This document shows positions 1-7,407 of a DNA stretch of 64,000 nucleotides, piece after piece. Origin of the DNA: Streptomyces capillispiralis (GTDB lineage Bacteria; Actinomycetota; Actinomycetes; Streptomycetales; Streptomycetaceae); the NCBI RefSeq assembly GCF_007829875.1, contig NZ_VIWV01000001.1, positions 6,446,501-6,510,500 of the forward strand, in the 5' to 3' direction. The translations under genes and the position numbers were made by a program. The notes under the pieces were generated by a model. It searched no databases and had not been told where the DNA came from. It saw only the letters and a list, made by a program, of their open reading frames with translations. Positions within the stretch are counted from its first letter, which is position 1. Each line of letters opens with the position of its first letter.

Positions 1-1
1 G

Positions 2-208
2 CGCATGCGGGACGAGGACCTCGGCCACGCCCACGGCGGCCCGGTCCGCCTCTACGTGGCCCCCATGTACTTCTACAAGTCCGCCAAGTGGCTCTCCGGC
101 ATCACCGTCACCGAGGACGTCGAACCCGGCTACTGGGAGGAACGCGGCTACGACGTCGACGCCTGGGTCGGCCGCTCGAACGGACGCGACGATGAACCCA
201 CGAGCTGA
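2..208 (+). CDS. Molybdopterin-dependent oxidoreductase, C-terminal fragment
   Basis: This is the last 68 codons of a gene that begins before the window; the frame is open from base 2 to the TGA at 206-208. The visible tail reads YFYKSAKWLSGI followed by VEPGYWEERGYDV, which is typical of the C-terminal end of sulfite-oxidase/YedY-type molybdopterin oxidoreductases (family knowledge). The catalytic part and cofactor-binding cysteine are outside the window, so the substrate cannot be judged. The downstream gene starts inside this one (17 bp overlap) and encodes a haem-b-like membrane protein, which fits an oxidoreductase with a membrane redox partner. Confidence 0.75.
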   Translation, partial: RMRDEDLGHAHGGPVRLYVAPMYFYKSAKWLSGITVTEDVEPGYWEERGYDVDAWVGRSNGRDDEPTS

Positions 209-812
209 CGCCCCGCCCGCCGCCGCCGTACGGCGCTTCGGCCGCGCCCCCCGGTGGGTGCACCGCGCCACGGCCGCGCTGATGGGCGTCTGCGTGCTCT
301 CGGCCGCCTGCCTCTACGTCCCCCAGCTCGCCCAGCTCGTGGGCCGCCGCGCCCTGGTCGTCACCCTCCACGAGTGGTCCGGCCTCGCCCTGCCCGTCCC
401 CGTCCTCGCCGGTCTCGCCTCCCGCGCCTTCCGCGCCGACCTGGGCCGGCTGAACCGCTTCGGCCCGCACGACCGCACCTGGCTGCGGGCCGCCCTGCGC
501 CGCGACAAACGGCCGTCGTCCCGACCGGCCGGCAAGTTCAACGCCGGACAGAAGGTCTACGCGGCCTGGATCGCGGGCGCCACCCTGGTGATGCTGGGCA
601 CCGGCCTGCTGATGTGGTTCACCCAACTCACCCCGCTGGTGTGGCGGACCAGCGCCACCTTCGTCCACGACTGGCTGGCGCTGACCATCGGCATCGTCCT
701 CGCCGGCCACATCGGCATGGCGTGGGCGGATCCCGAGGCCCGGCGCGGCATGCGCACGGGGACGGTCCGCCGGGAGTGGGCGGAGCGCGAACACCCGCTG
801 TGGCGGCCCTGA
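192..812 (+). CDS. Cytochrome b/b561-like membrane protein
   Basis: A 206-residue protein starts at ATG 192, overlapping the end of the molybdopterin oxidoreductase gene by 17 bp, which implies translational coupling. About four hydrophobic segments are visible near residues 25-45, 60-75, 120-140 and 155-175. Histidines lie in or next to them (WVHR, LHEWSG, FVHDWLA, GHIGMAW), as expected for haem-ligating helices of b-type cytochromes. The likely role is to pass electrons between the quinone pool and the molybdoenzyme, by analogy with YedYZ-type pairs. Pairing and family are inferred from context and helix/His pattern, not from a diagnostic motif. Confidence 0.7.
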   Translation: MNPRADAPPAAAVRRFGRAPRWVHRATAALMGVCVLSAACLYVPQLAQLVGRRALVVTLHEWSGLALPVPVLAGLASRAFRADLGRLNRFGPHDRTWLRAALRRDKRPSSRPAGKFNAGQKVYAAWIAGATLVMLGTGLLMWFTQLTPLVWRTSATFVHDWLALTIGIVLAGHIGMAWADPEARRGMRTGTVRREWAEREHPLWRP

Positions 813-821
813 GACGACACG

Positions 822-856
822 GGCCCACCCGCGCCCCGAGGGGGAGCGGGTGGGCC
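822..856. terminator. Bidirectional terminator hairpin
   Basis: A perfect 11-bp stem (GGCCCACCCGC at 822-832 with its complement at 846-856) closes a loop that contains a further C4/G4 pairing. It lies between the convergent cytochrome-b-like gene and gntP, so it can serve both. There is no U-tract, as is usual in Streptomyces. Confidence 0.7.
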
Positions 857-875
857 GTACGCGCCCGGTCTCCGG

Positions 876-2273
876 CTAGATGATCAGCGAGAGCAGCAGG
901 ACCAGGGCCCCGGCGACCACCGAGATGATCGTCTCCATGATCGACCAGGTCTTGATCGTCTGCCCGACGTTCAGCCCGAAGTACTCCTTCACCAGCCAGA
1001 AACCGGCGTCGTTGACATGGCTGAAGAACAGCGAACCGGCACCGATGGCCAGCACCAGCAGGGCCGCGTGCGTGGTCGACATGTCGGCCGCGAGCGGCGC
1101 CACCAGACCGGCCGCCGAGACGGTCGCCACGGTCGCCGACCCGGTCGCCAGCCGGATCGCCACCGCGATCAGCCAGGCCAGCAGCAGCGCCGGGATCGAC
1201 CAGTCCTCGGAGATGTCCAGGATCATCCGGCCCACACCGGTGTCGATCAGCGTCTGCTTGAAACCGCCGCCCGCGCCGACGATCAGCAGGATGCCCGCGA
1301 TCGGCGCGAGCCCCTTCTCGACCAGCGACGAGATCCGCTCCCGGCTGAACCCGGCGGGCATCCCCAGCGTGAAGATGCCGACCAGCACGGCCGCGAGCAG
1401 GGCGATGAGCGGGGAGCCGATCACGTCGAACACGCGCTGCACGGTGTTCTCGGGGTCGTCGACGACGATGTCGACCAGCGCCTTGGCCAGCATCAGCACG
1501 ACCGGCAGCAGGATGGTGGCCAGCGTCGCGCCGAAGCCGGGACGCTTCTCCAGGTCCTCGGAGGGCCGCTGCGGGATCATCCGCTCCGGCGCCGGGACGT
1601 CCACCCAGCGGGCGGCGTACTTGGAGAACAGCGGACCGGCGATGACCACCGTCGGAATGGCGATGAGCACGCCCAGGGCCAGGGTCACACCGAGGTTGGC
1701 GCCGACCGCGTCGATGGCGACCAGCGGGCCGGGGTGCGGCGGCACCAGACCGTGCATCACGGACAGACCGGCGAGCGCCGGGATGCCGATGCGCATCAGG
1801 GAGTAGTTGCCGCGCTTGGCGACCATCAGCACCACCGGGATCAGCAGCACCACGCCGACCTCGAAGAACAGCGGCAGCCCGATCACCGAGGCGATCAGCA
1901 CCATCGCCCACGGCATCGAACGGCCACCGGCCTTCGCCAGGATGGTGTCGACGATCTGATCGGCGCCGCCGGAGTCGGCGAGCATCTTGCCGAGGATCGC
2001 CCCGAGGGCGATCAGGACACCCACACCGGCGACGGTGGAGCCGAGTCCGGTGCTGAAGCTGGTGATCACCTTGTCCAGCGGCGCCCCGGCGAACGCGCCG
2101 AGCGCCAGCGACCCGATGGTCAGCGACAGGAAGGCATGCAGTTTGAACTTGGTGATGAGCAGGACGATGACGGCGATGCCCGCCAGGACGGCGATGCCCA
2201 GCTGAGCGTGGCCGGCCGAGGTGATCGGCTCCGGTGCGTCCGCTGCCAGCATCTCAACGCTGAGTCTGGTCAC
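876..2273 (-). CDS. gntP: Gluconate:H+ symporter, GntP family
   Basis: A 465-residue, very hydrophobic protein with many membrane segments and the size of GntP-family gluconate permeases (usually about 440-470). It should import gluconate with protons across the cytoplasmic membrane. The GTG at 2273 is chosen because it follows a GGGAA-type ribosome site and gives a normal N-terminus; the open frame extends further upstream without GntP similarity. The gene lies 80 bp downstream of gntK on the same strand, so uptake and phosphorylation of gluconate are probably co-transcribed and controlled by the divergent GntR-type regulator. Substrate specificity is inferred mainly from this neighbour. Confidence 0.87.
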   Translation of the reverse strand: MTRLSVEMLAADAPEPITSAGHAQLGIAVLAGIAVIVLLITKFKLHAFLSLTIGSLALGAFAGAPLDKVITSFSTGLGSTVAGVGVLIALGAILGKMLADSGGADQIVDTILAKAGGRSMPWAMVLIASVIGLPLFFEVGVVLLIPVVLMVAKRGNYSLMRIGIPALAGLSVMHGLVPPHPGPLVAIDAVGANLGVTLALGVLIAIPTVVIAGPLFSKYAARWVDVPAPERMIPQRPSEDLEKRPGFGATLATILLPVVLMLAKALVDIVVDDPENTVQRVFDVIGSPLIALLAAVLVGIFTLGMPAGFSRERISSLVEKGLAPIAGILLIVGAGGGFKQTLIDTGVGRMILDISEDWSIPALLLAWLIAVAIRLATGSATVATVSAAGLVAPLAADMSTTHAALLVLAIGAGSLFFSHVNDAGFWLVKEYFGLNVGQTIKTWSIMETIISVVAGALVLLLSLII

Positions 2274-2353
2274 GGTGGTTCCCTTGCGTGTACGGGGGTC
2301 GGGGAGAAACCGGGGAGGTGGGGGCGCCCCGGGGAGGAGGTCCGGGCAGGGAC

Positions 2354-2872
2354 CTACGGGGCCGGCTCGGGGAGCGCCGCCAGGGCGGTGACCGCCCCTT
2401 CGGTGATCTCCTCGGGGCTGCCGGTCACTTCCACGGCGACCCCCGCCTCGTCCGGCTCCAGCGGCTGGAGCGTGGCGAACTGGGAGTCGAGCAGTGCCGT
2501 GGGCATGAAGTGACCCTGCCGGTGCGACATCCGGTCCTCGATGAGCGCGCGGTCCCCGGTGAGGTGCACGAAGACCACGCCGGGCGCGGCGGCCCGCAGC
2601 CGGTCGCGGTACGACCGCTTCAGCGCCGAGCAGCTGACCACCCCGCCGAGACCGGCCCGCCCGTGCGCCCAGTCGCCGATGGCGTCCAGCCACGGCCACC
2701 GGTCGTCGTCGGTGAGCGGGGTACCGGCCGACATCTTGGCGATGTTGGCCTGCGGGTGGAAGTCGTCGCCCTCGGCGTAGGGAACGCCGAACCGGGCAGC
2801 GAGCAGGGGACCGATGGTGGTCTTGCCGGTGCCCGCGACGCCCATGATCACGACGACATGGGGGGTGTTCAT
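2354..2872 (-). CDS. gntK: Gluconokinase
   Basis: A 172-residue P-loop kinase that should phosphorylate gluconate to 6-phosphogluconate for the pentose phosphate pathway. The Walker A motif GVAGTGKTT lies at residues 11-19, followed by EGDDFHPQANIAKM and TPLTDDDRWPWL, hallmarks of the GntK family, and SCSALKRSYRDRLR in the middle. Length is normal for the family. The ATG at 2872 has GAGG about 5 bases upstream. It is first in a unit with gntP and diverges from the regulator at 3010; a palindrome at 2896-2918 lies just upstream of the start. Confidence 0.93.
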   Translation of the reverse strand: MNTPHVVVIMGVAGTGKTTIGPLLAARFGVPYAEGDDFHPQANIAKMSAGTPLTDDDRWPWLDAIGDWAHGRAGLGGVVSCSALKRSYRDRLRAAAPGVVFVHLTGDRALIEDRMSHRQGHFMPTALLDSQFATLQPLEPDEAGVAVEVTGSPEEITEGAVTALAALPEPAP

Positions 2873-2895
2873 CGCTGCCTCACTGTCTGCTGTCT

Positions 2896-2918
2896 TCGTC
2901 GACACGAGATGTCGACGA
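2896..2918. promoter_or_regulatory. Palindromic operator candidate upstream of gntK
   Basis: A perfect 9-bp inverted repeat, TCGTCGACA-n5-TGTCGACGA, lies 24 bp upstream of the gntK start in the divergent gntK/gntR spacer. Its position and size suit a dimeric regulator, most simply the adjacent GntR-type protein. The sequence is directly visible; the binding protein is inferred. Confidence 0.55.
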
Positions 2919-2957
2919 CACTGAAGCCCATTAGATACGACGAATTCAAGAGTCTGT

Positions 2958-3009
2958 GACATATAAGTCTGACTTTTTGTTCGCGTGATCCGCCCCGTAC
3001 GCTGAGTGC
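2958..3009 (+). promoter_or_regulatory. gntR regulator promoter (leaderless) with small palindromes
   Basis: A -10-like TACGCT at 2998-3003 sits 6 bp before the ATG at 3010, and no ribosome-binding sequence is present, so transcription probably starts at or next to the ATG. Just upstream, in an unusually AT-rich stretch, are the small inverted repeats GAC-n6-GTC (2958-2969) and AAGT-n3-ACTT (2965-2975). These may be a second regulator site. Confidence 0.5.
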
Positions 3010-3711
3010 ATGAGCACCACGGGCCGGGGGCTGCACGGCCGCGTACTGGACACCCTCGGCCCCGAGATCACCGCAGGCGAATACCCTCCCGGCAGCGTCC
3101 TGCGCACCGACGAGCTCGCCCAGCGCTTCGACGTGTCGCGCTCCGTGATGCGCGAGGTGGTCCGCGTCCTGGAGTCCATGCACCTGGTCCGGTCCCGGCG
3201 CCGCGTCGGCGTGACGGTCCTGCCGACCCACGAGTGGAACGTCTACGATCCCCAGGTCATCCGCTGGCGCCTGGCCGGCGCGGACCGCCCCCGCCAGCTG
3301 CGCTCCCTGACGGTGCTGCGCTCCGCGATCGAGCCCGTCGCGGCGGGCCTGGCCGCCCGTCACGCCACCGCGGAGCAGTGCGCCGAACTCACCGAGTGCG
3401 CCCTCGGCATGGTCGCCAACTCACGCGGTCACCGGCTGGAGGGCTACCTCTTCCACGACGTGGCGTTCCACCGGGTGATCCTCACGGCGTCCGGCAACGA
3501 GATGTTCGCCCGCCTCGGCGACGTCGTCGCCGAGGTGCTGGCCGGCCGCACCCACCACGACGTGATGTTCGAGGACCCCGACCCGGCCGCCGTCACCCTG
3601 CACGTCCAGCTCGCCGAGGCGGTCCGCGAACGCGACGCCCCCCGCGCGGAGAAGCTGACCCGCGAGATCGCCGAGGGCGCCCTCCAGGAGCTGGACATCC
3701 TGGCGCCGTAA
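3010..3711 (+). CDS. GntR/FadR-family regulator of the gluconate genes
   Basis: A 233-residue regulator. The N-terminal winged helix-turn-helix (about residues 5-75) has the GntR signature PPGSVLRTDELAQRFDVSRS and an MREVVRVLES recognition region. The remaining about 150 residues form an all-helical FCD-type effector domain (LRSAIEPVAAGLAARHA, FHDVAFHRVIL). It is transcribed away from gntK-gntP, the usual arrangement for a repressor relieved by gluconate or its phosphate. The effector is inferred from neighbours. The start at 3010 is supported by a -10 box placed for leaderless transcription. Confidence 0.88.
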   Translation: MSTTGRGLHGRVLDTLGPEITAGEYPPGSVLRTDELAQRFDVSRSVMREVVRVLESMHLVRSRRRVGVTVLPTHEWNVYDPQVIRWRLAGADRPRQLRSLTVLRSAIEPVAAGLAARHATAEQCAELTECALGMVANSRGHRLEGYLFHDVAFHRVILTASGNEMFARLGDVVAEVLAGRTHHDVMFEDPDPAAVTLHVQLAEAVRERDAPRAEKLTREIAEGALQELDILAP

Positions 3712-3715
3712 CGGG

Positions 3716-4090
3716 CTACTCCAGGAACTCCCCGTCGACGTACACCCACGCCCCGTCCACCCGCTCGAAGCGGCTGCGCTCGTGCAGCGAGCCGCCCCGG
3801 TAGGACGCCCGGAAGGTCACCGTGCCGGTGGAGTGGAAGGCGGAACCGTCGCCGGTGTCCAGGATCTCCAGCCCGGTCCACCGCGTCCGCGGATCGAAGT
3901 CGACCCGCTCCGGCCGCGTCCGCGGATGCCAGGTCCGCAGCAGATAACCGGCGTCCTGCCGTACGAAGGCGCAGTACCGGGACCGCATCAGCTTCTCCGC
4001 GGTCGGCGCGGCGGCGGAACCGGAGTGGAACCGGCCGCAGCAGGCCCCGTACGCCTCGGGCAGCCCGCAGGGGCAGGAACGTGTGGTCAT
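3716..4090 (-). CDS. YchJ-like SEC-C/UPF0225 protein
   Basis: A 124-residue protein with the N-terminal metal-binding motif CPCGLPEAYGACCGRFH (SEC-C-like CxC...CC/H), then AEKLMRSRYCAFV and YLLRTWHPRTRPE, all signatures of the YchJ/UPF0225 family with an NTF2-like fold. Function is unknown; the cysteines probably bind zinc. The ATG at 4090 begins directly with MTTRSCPCG, as in family members. The gene converges on the GntR-type regulator with only 4 bp between their ends. Confidence 0.85.
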   Translation of the reverse strand: MTTRSCPCGLPEAYGACCGRFHSGSAAAPTAEKLMRSRYCAFVRQDAGYLLRTWHPRTRPERVDFDPRTRWTGLEILDTGDGSAFHSTGTVTFRASYRGGSLHERSRFERVDGAWVYVDGEFLE

Positions 4091-4153
4091 GGTCGGCCTC
4101 CGCGACAACGCCCGAGGGCCGCGACCTCGTGGTCGCGGCCCTCGCGCTGCATG

Positions 4154-4238
4154 TGTCCGAGGGGGGACTTGAACCCCCACGCCCGATAAAGGGCACTAGC
4201 ACCTCAAGCTAGCGCGTCTGCCATTCCGCCACCCGGAC
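4154..4238 (-). tRNA. tRNA-Leu (anticodon GAG)
   Basis: On the minus strand the sequence folds as a class II tRNA. A 7-bp acceptor stem pairs GTCCGGG with CTCGGAC. The anticodon stem CTAGC/GCTAG encloses the loop TTGAGGT, giving anticodon GAG for CUC/CUU leucine codons. A long variable arm follows (GTGCCCTTTATCGGGCGT) and then the T arm GGGGGTTCAAGTCCCCC. The discriminator base is A and the 3' CCA is not encoded. Confidence 0.96.
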
Positions 4239-4402
4239 AAGGTGTCTGTCGCGCGGGTTTCCCCCCGCGGCGACGACGTAAACATTACCAGGTGTTCCGG
4301 GGTGGCCGATCACCCCCGCCCGGCGGCGCCGCCGCGTGAACGGCGTGTGACGGGCCGGGCCGGGTCTTGGGGTGCGCGCGCGGGAGAGAGAGGATGAGGA
4401 CG

Positions 4403-4470
4403 ACCCACCAGCGGGAACGGTCCACCGGCGGGAACCACCCACCACCGGGAACGGTCCACAGGCGGGCACA
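4403..4470. repeat. 34-bp tandem direct repeat (two copies)
   Basis: Copies at 4403-4436 and 4437-4470 match at about 30 of 34 positions and share the core CGGGAACGGTCCAC. They lie between the tRNA and the M20 peptidase, ending 29 bp before its GTG start. Role unknown: a local duplication or paired binding sites. Confidence 0.75.
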
Positions 4471-4499
4471 CCAGCGACATCGGCAGCGGGAGGAAGCAC

Positions 4500-5825
4500 G
4501 TGAGCGAGACGGACACGGCCAGGAGCGTCACCGGTGAGGACGAGGTCGTGGACCTCTGCCGCGAGCTGATCCGGATCGACACCAGCAACTACGGCGACCA
4601 CTCGGGCCCCGGCGAGCGCAAGGCGGCCGAGTACGTCGCCGAGAAGCTCGCCGAGGTGGGCCTGGAGCCGCGGATCTTCGAGTCGCACCCGGGACGCGCC
4701 TCCACGGTCGCCCGGATCGAGGGGGAGGACCCCTCGCGGCCGGCGCTGCTGATCCACGGCCACACCGACGTCGTCCCGGCCAACGCGGACGACTGGACCC
4801 ACCACCCCTTCTCCGGCGAGATCGCCGACGGCTGCGTCTGGGGGCGCGGCGCCGTCGACATGAAGGACATGGACGCGATGACCCTCGCGGTCGTCCGCGA
4901 CCGGATGCGCAGCGGGCGCAAGCCCCCGCGCGACATCGTCCTCGCCTTCCTCGCGGACGAGGAGGCCGGCGGCACGTACGGCGCCAAGCACCTGGTGCAC
5001 CGGCACCCGGAGCTGTTCGAGGGCGTCACCGAGGCGATCGGCGAGGTCGGCGGGTTCTCCTTCACCGTCAACGAGAAGCTGCGCCTGTACCTGGTCGAGA
5101 CCGCCGAGAAGGGCATGCACTGGATGCGGCTCACCGTGGACGGCACCGCCGGCCACGGCTCGATGACCAACGACGACAACGCGATCACCGAGCTGTGCGA
5201 GGCCGTCGCCCGCCTCGGCCGGCACACGTGGCCGGTCCGGGTCACCAAGACCGTACGGGCCTTCCTGGACGAGCTGTCCGACGCGCTCGGCACCGAGCTC
5301 GACCCGGAGAACATGGACGAGACGCTCGCCAAGCTCGGCGGGATCGCCCGCATGATCGGCACCACGCTGCGCAACTCGGCGGCGCCCACCATGCTCGGCG
5401 CCGGCTACAAGGTCAACGTCATCCCCGGCCAGGCCACCGCGCACGTCGACGGCCGCTTCCTGCCCGGCTACGAGGAGGAGTTCCTCGCCGACCTCGACCG
5501 GATCCTCGGCCCGCGCGTGCGGCGCGAGGACGTGCACTCCGACAAGGCCCTGGAGACCGACTTCGACGGCCGGCTCGTCGACGCCATGCAGAGCGCGCTG
5601 AGCGCCGAGGACCCGATCGCGCGGGCCGTGCCGTACATGCTCTCCGGCGGCACCGACGCCAAGTCCTTCGACGACCTCGGCATCCGCTGCTTCGGCTTCG
5701 CGCCGCTGAAGCTGCCCCCGGAGCTGGACTTCGCGGGCATGTTCCACGGGGTGGACGAGCGGGTCCCGGTGGACGGCCTGAAGTTCGGCGTACGGGTGCT
5801 TGACCGTTTCCTGGACGCGTCCTGA
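4500..5825 (+). CDS. M20/M28-type zinc metallopeptidase (dipeptidase-like)
   Basis: A 441-residue cytoplasmic hydrolase of the M20 family. Metal and catalytic motifs are complete: HGHTDVVP (H88, D90), WGRGAVDMK (bridging D120), LADEEAGG (catalytic E154 or E155 and a metal ligand) and a late FHGVDE supplying the last histidine. The dimerisation insert (about residues 200-330) contains GTAGHGSM. Members remove terminal residues or acyl groups from peptides and amino acids; the substrate is unknown. The GTG at 4500 has a strong GGGAGG 7 bases upstream. Confidence 0.9.
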   Translation: MSETDTARSVTGEDEVVDLCRELIRIDTSNYGDHSGPGERKAAEYVAEKLAEVGLEPRIFESHPGRASTVARIEGEDPSRPALLIHGHTDVVPANADDWTHHPFSGEIADGCVWGRGAVDMKDMDAMTLAVVRDRMRSGRKPPRDIVLAFLADEEAGGTYGAKHLVHRHPELFEGVTEAIGEVGGFSFTVNEKLRLYLVETAEKGMHWMRLTVDGTAGHGSMTNDDNAITELCEAVARLGRHTWPVRVTKTVRAFLDELSDALGTELDPENMDETLAKLGGIARMIGTTLRNSAAPTMLGAGYKVNVIPGQATAHVDGRFLPGYEEEFLADLDRILGPRVRREDVHSDKALETDFDGRLVDAMQSALSAEDPIARAVPYMLSGGTDAKSFDDLGIRCFGFAPLKLPPELDFAGMFHGVDERVPVDGLKFGVRVLDRFLDAS

Positions 5826-5842
5826 AACGGTTACCCGATGAG

Positions 5843-5857
5843 CACGATAATCGTGCA
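5843..5857. promoter_or_regulatory. Short perfect palindrome after the M20 peptidase
   Basis: GCACGAT-A-ATCGTGC, 7-bp arms with a single central base, lies 18 bp after the peptidase stop and 120 bp before chpH. It could be a weak terminator or a regulator site for chpH. I could not find a convincing sigma-BldN-type promoter sequence here. Confidence 0.35.
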
Positions 5858-5977
5858 AGCGTGCGGAGCTGACTGGGAAGAGTGAATGCGACCATAAGCT
5901 CGTAGCCTCATTACTTCCTCCTCGTTACCCGTGATGTGATCCGCGACTTTGGATCGCTTTGCCAACTAGGAGGAATA

Positions 5978-6211
5978 ATGATCAAGAAGGTCGTCGCTGT
6001 CGCGGCTGCCACCGGTGGACTGGTTCTCGCGGGCGCGGGCCTGGCTTCCGCCCACTCGGGTGCCCAGGGTGCCGCCGTGCACTCCCCGGGTGTTGTGTCC
6101 GGCAACGTCGTTCAGGTTCCGGTCCACGTGCCGGTGAACGTCTGCGGCAACACGGTCTCCGTGATCGGGCTGCTGAACCCCGCCTTCGGCAACACCTGCG
6201 TCAACCAGTGA
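5978..6211 (+). CDS. chpH: Short chaplin, ChpH-like
   Basis: A 77-residue secreted protein. A signal peptide (MIKKVV, then a hydrophobic Ala/Gly/Leu core, cleavage probably after LASA near residue 25) is followed by one chaplin domain with SPGVVSGNVVQVPVHVPVN, VCGNTVSVIG and two cysteines. Short chaplins assemble into amyloid-like surface films that let aerial hyphae break the water surface, and help anchor the long chaplins (established for S. coelicolor). The ATG at 5978 has an ideal AGGAGG. Neighbour chpC and length identify it as the ChpH ortholog. Confidence 0.95.
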   Translation: MIKKVVAVAAATGGLVLAGAGLASAHSGAQGAAVHSPGVVSGNVVQVPVHVPVNVCGNTVSVIGLLNPAFGNTCVNQ

Positions 6212-6258
6212 CATTGCGCCCCGCTCGTCAAGGGCAGGCCCTCTGAGGGTTTGAGCCC

Positions 6259-6297
6259 GTCGGCCCCGGAGCGCGCGCCATGCGCTCCGGGGCCGAC
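6259..6297 (+). terminator. chpH terminator hairpin
   Basis: A perfect 16-bp stem with a 7-nt loop (6259-6274 with 6282-6297, core GGCCCCGGAGCGC) lies 47 bp after the chpH stop and before chpC. It probably ends the abundant chpH transcript or reduces read-through into chpC. Confidence 0.8.
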
Positions 6298-6376
6298 AGG
6301 TCTGTGAATACGTCGGAACACCGGGAATCCTTCGGAACGGAATTCCCGGCACCAGGTCGAAGGCAGGGATTCAGCA

Positions 6377-7102
6377 ATGCGACAGGTCGCCCGCAAGGGC
6401 CTGATGACCATGGCGGGCGCCGCCGGAGTGCTCGCCGCCGCGGGCGGGGCCGCCCACGCCGACTCCGGCGCGGCGGGCGCCGCCATCGGCTCGCCCGGCG
6501 TGCTGTCCGGGAACACCGTGCAGGCGCCGGTGCACGTGCCGGTCAACGTCTGCGGCAACACCGTCAACGTCGTCGGTGTCCTCAACCCGGCCGTGGGCAA
6601 CTCCTGCGCCAACCAGGGCGGCTCCGCCGCGGACGGACACGGCGGCTCCGGATCCCACGGCGGCTCGCACGCCGACGGCCGGGCGAGCGACTCGCCCGGC
6701 GTGGGCTCCGGCAACGTGATCCAGGCGCCGGTGCACGTCCCGGTCAACGTCTGCGGCAACAGCGTCAACGTCCTCGGCGCCGGCAACGCCACCGAGGGCA
6801 ACGACTGCGCGAACGGCGGCCCGGGCCACGAGACGCCGGGACAGCCCGGCGAGCCCGGCACTCCGGGCAGCCCGGAGCACCCCGGCGACGAGCCGAGCAC
6901 CCCGGCCACCCCGGGCGACCGCACCCCGCCCGGGGCCTCTCAGGGCAACGAGCCGGTCGCCCACACCGCCACCCGGTCCCAGGCCGACGCCCAGCTCGCC
7001 CAGACGGGCAGCGAGATGCCGATGGGCCTTGTGCTGCCGGTCGGCGCGGGCGCGCTGCTGGCCGGCGCGGTCCTCTACCGCAAGGCGCGGGCCGCTGCGT
7101 GA
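6377..7102 (+). CDS. chpC: Long chaplin with cell-wall sorting signal, ChpC-like
   Basis: A 241-residue secreted protein with a signal peptide (to about residue 29, AHA), two chaplin domains (about 30-80 and 112-150, each with VPVNVCGN and two cysteines) and a Gly/Pro/Thr-rich linker with repeated PGEPGTPGSP-like sequence. At the C-terminus is a sortase signal LAQTG, then a hydrophobic segment and the basic tail RKARAAA. This is the architecture of long chaplins ChpA-C, which class E sortases link to peptidoglycan through a LAXTG motif. The two domains share nearly identical DNA. Confidence 0.95.
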   Translation: MRQVARKGLMTMAGAAGVLAAAGGAAHADSGAAGAAIGSPGVLSGNTVQAPVHVPVNVCGNTVNVVGVLNPAVGNSCANQGGSAADGHGGSGSHGGSHADGRASDSPGVGSGNVIQAPVHVPVNVCGNSVNVLGAGNATEGNDCANGGPGHETPGQPGEPGTPGSPEHPGDEPSTPATPGDRTPPGASQGNEPVAHTATRSQADAQLAQTGSEMPMGLVLPVGAGALLAGAVLYRKARAAA

Positions 7103-7112
7103 TTCCGCGCAC

Positions 7113-7148
7113 ACGGAGCGGGCCCCGCGACCGCGGGGCCCGCTCCGT
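7113..7148. terminator. Bidirectional terminator after chpC
   Basis: A perfect 16-bp stem with a 4-nt loop (7113-7128 with 7133-7148, core GGAGCGGGCCCCGC) lies 10 bp after the chpC stop and ahead of the convergent small gene ending at 7172. Confidence 0.82.
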
Positions 7149-7171
7149 TCCGTGCGGGGAGCCGCCCGGGC

Positions 7172-7360
7172 TCACCAGGTGGCGCGTACCTGGCGGATGA
7201 TCCGCCGCCGCAGCCGCACCCTGCGACTGCCGTCACGCATCAGCGTCAGGCGGTACAACTCCCAGTGTCCGTACTCCGCGTGGTCCGTCAGTAGACGCGC
7301 CGTCTCCCTGCGGGACACCCCGCGCGGCACGTACACGTCGACAAATTCGTATTCCGGCAT
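7172..7360 (-). CDS. Small DUF5703-type protein
   Basis: A 62-residue basic protein, MPEYEFVDVYVPRGVSR at the start and IIRQVRATW at the end, matching a small conserved Streptomyces family that I recall as DUF5703. It contains an Arg-rich stretch RRVRLRRR near residues 45-54. No function is known and no catalytic motif is visible. It converges on chpC and diverges from the gene at 7408, with 47 bp between start codons. No clear Shine-Dalgarno precedes the ATG at 7360. Confidence 0.8.
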   Translation of the reverse strand: MPEYEFVDVYVPRGVSRRETARLLTDHAEYGHWELYRLTLMRDGSRRVRLRRRIIRQVRATW

Positions 7361-7394
7361 CGCATCTATTGTGCGGGTCGGGCCCCGGTACGGA

Positions 7395-7407
7395 TAGCGT
7401 CTGCACT
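7395..7407 (+). promoter_or_regulatory. Leaderless -10 element for the gene at 7408
   Basis: TAGCGT at 7395-7400 is followed by 7 bases and then the ATG at 7408, with no ribosome site between. This places the likely transcription start at or next to the start codon. Confidence 0.45.
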
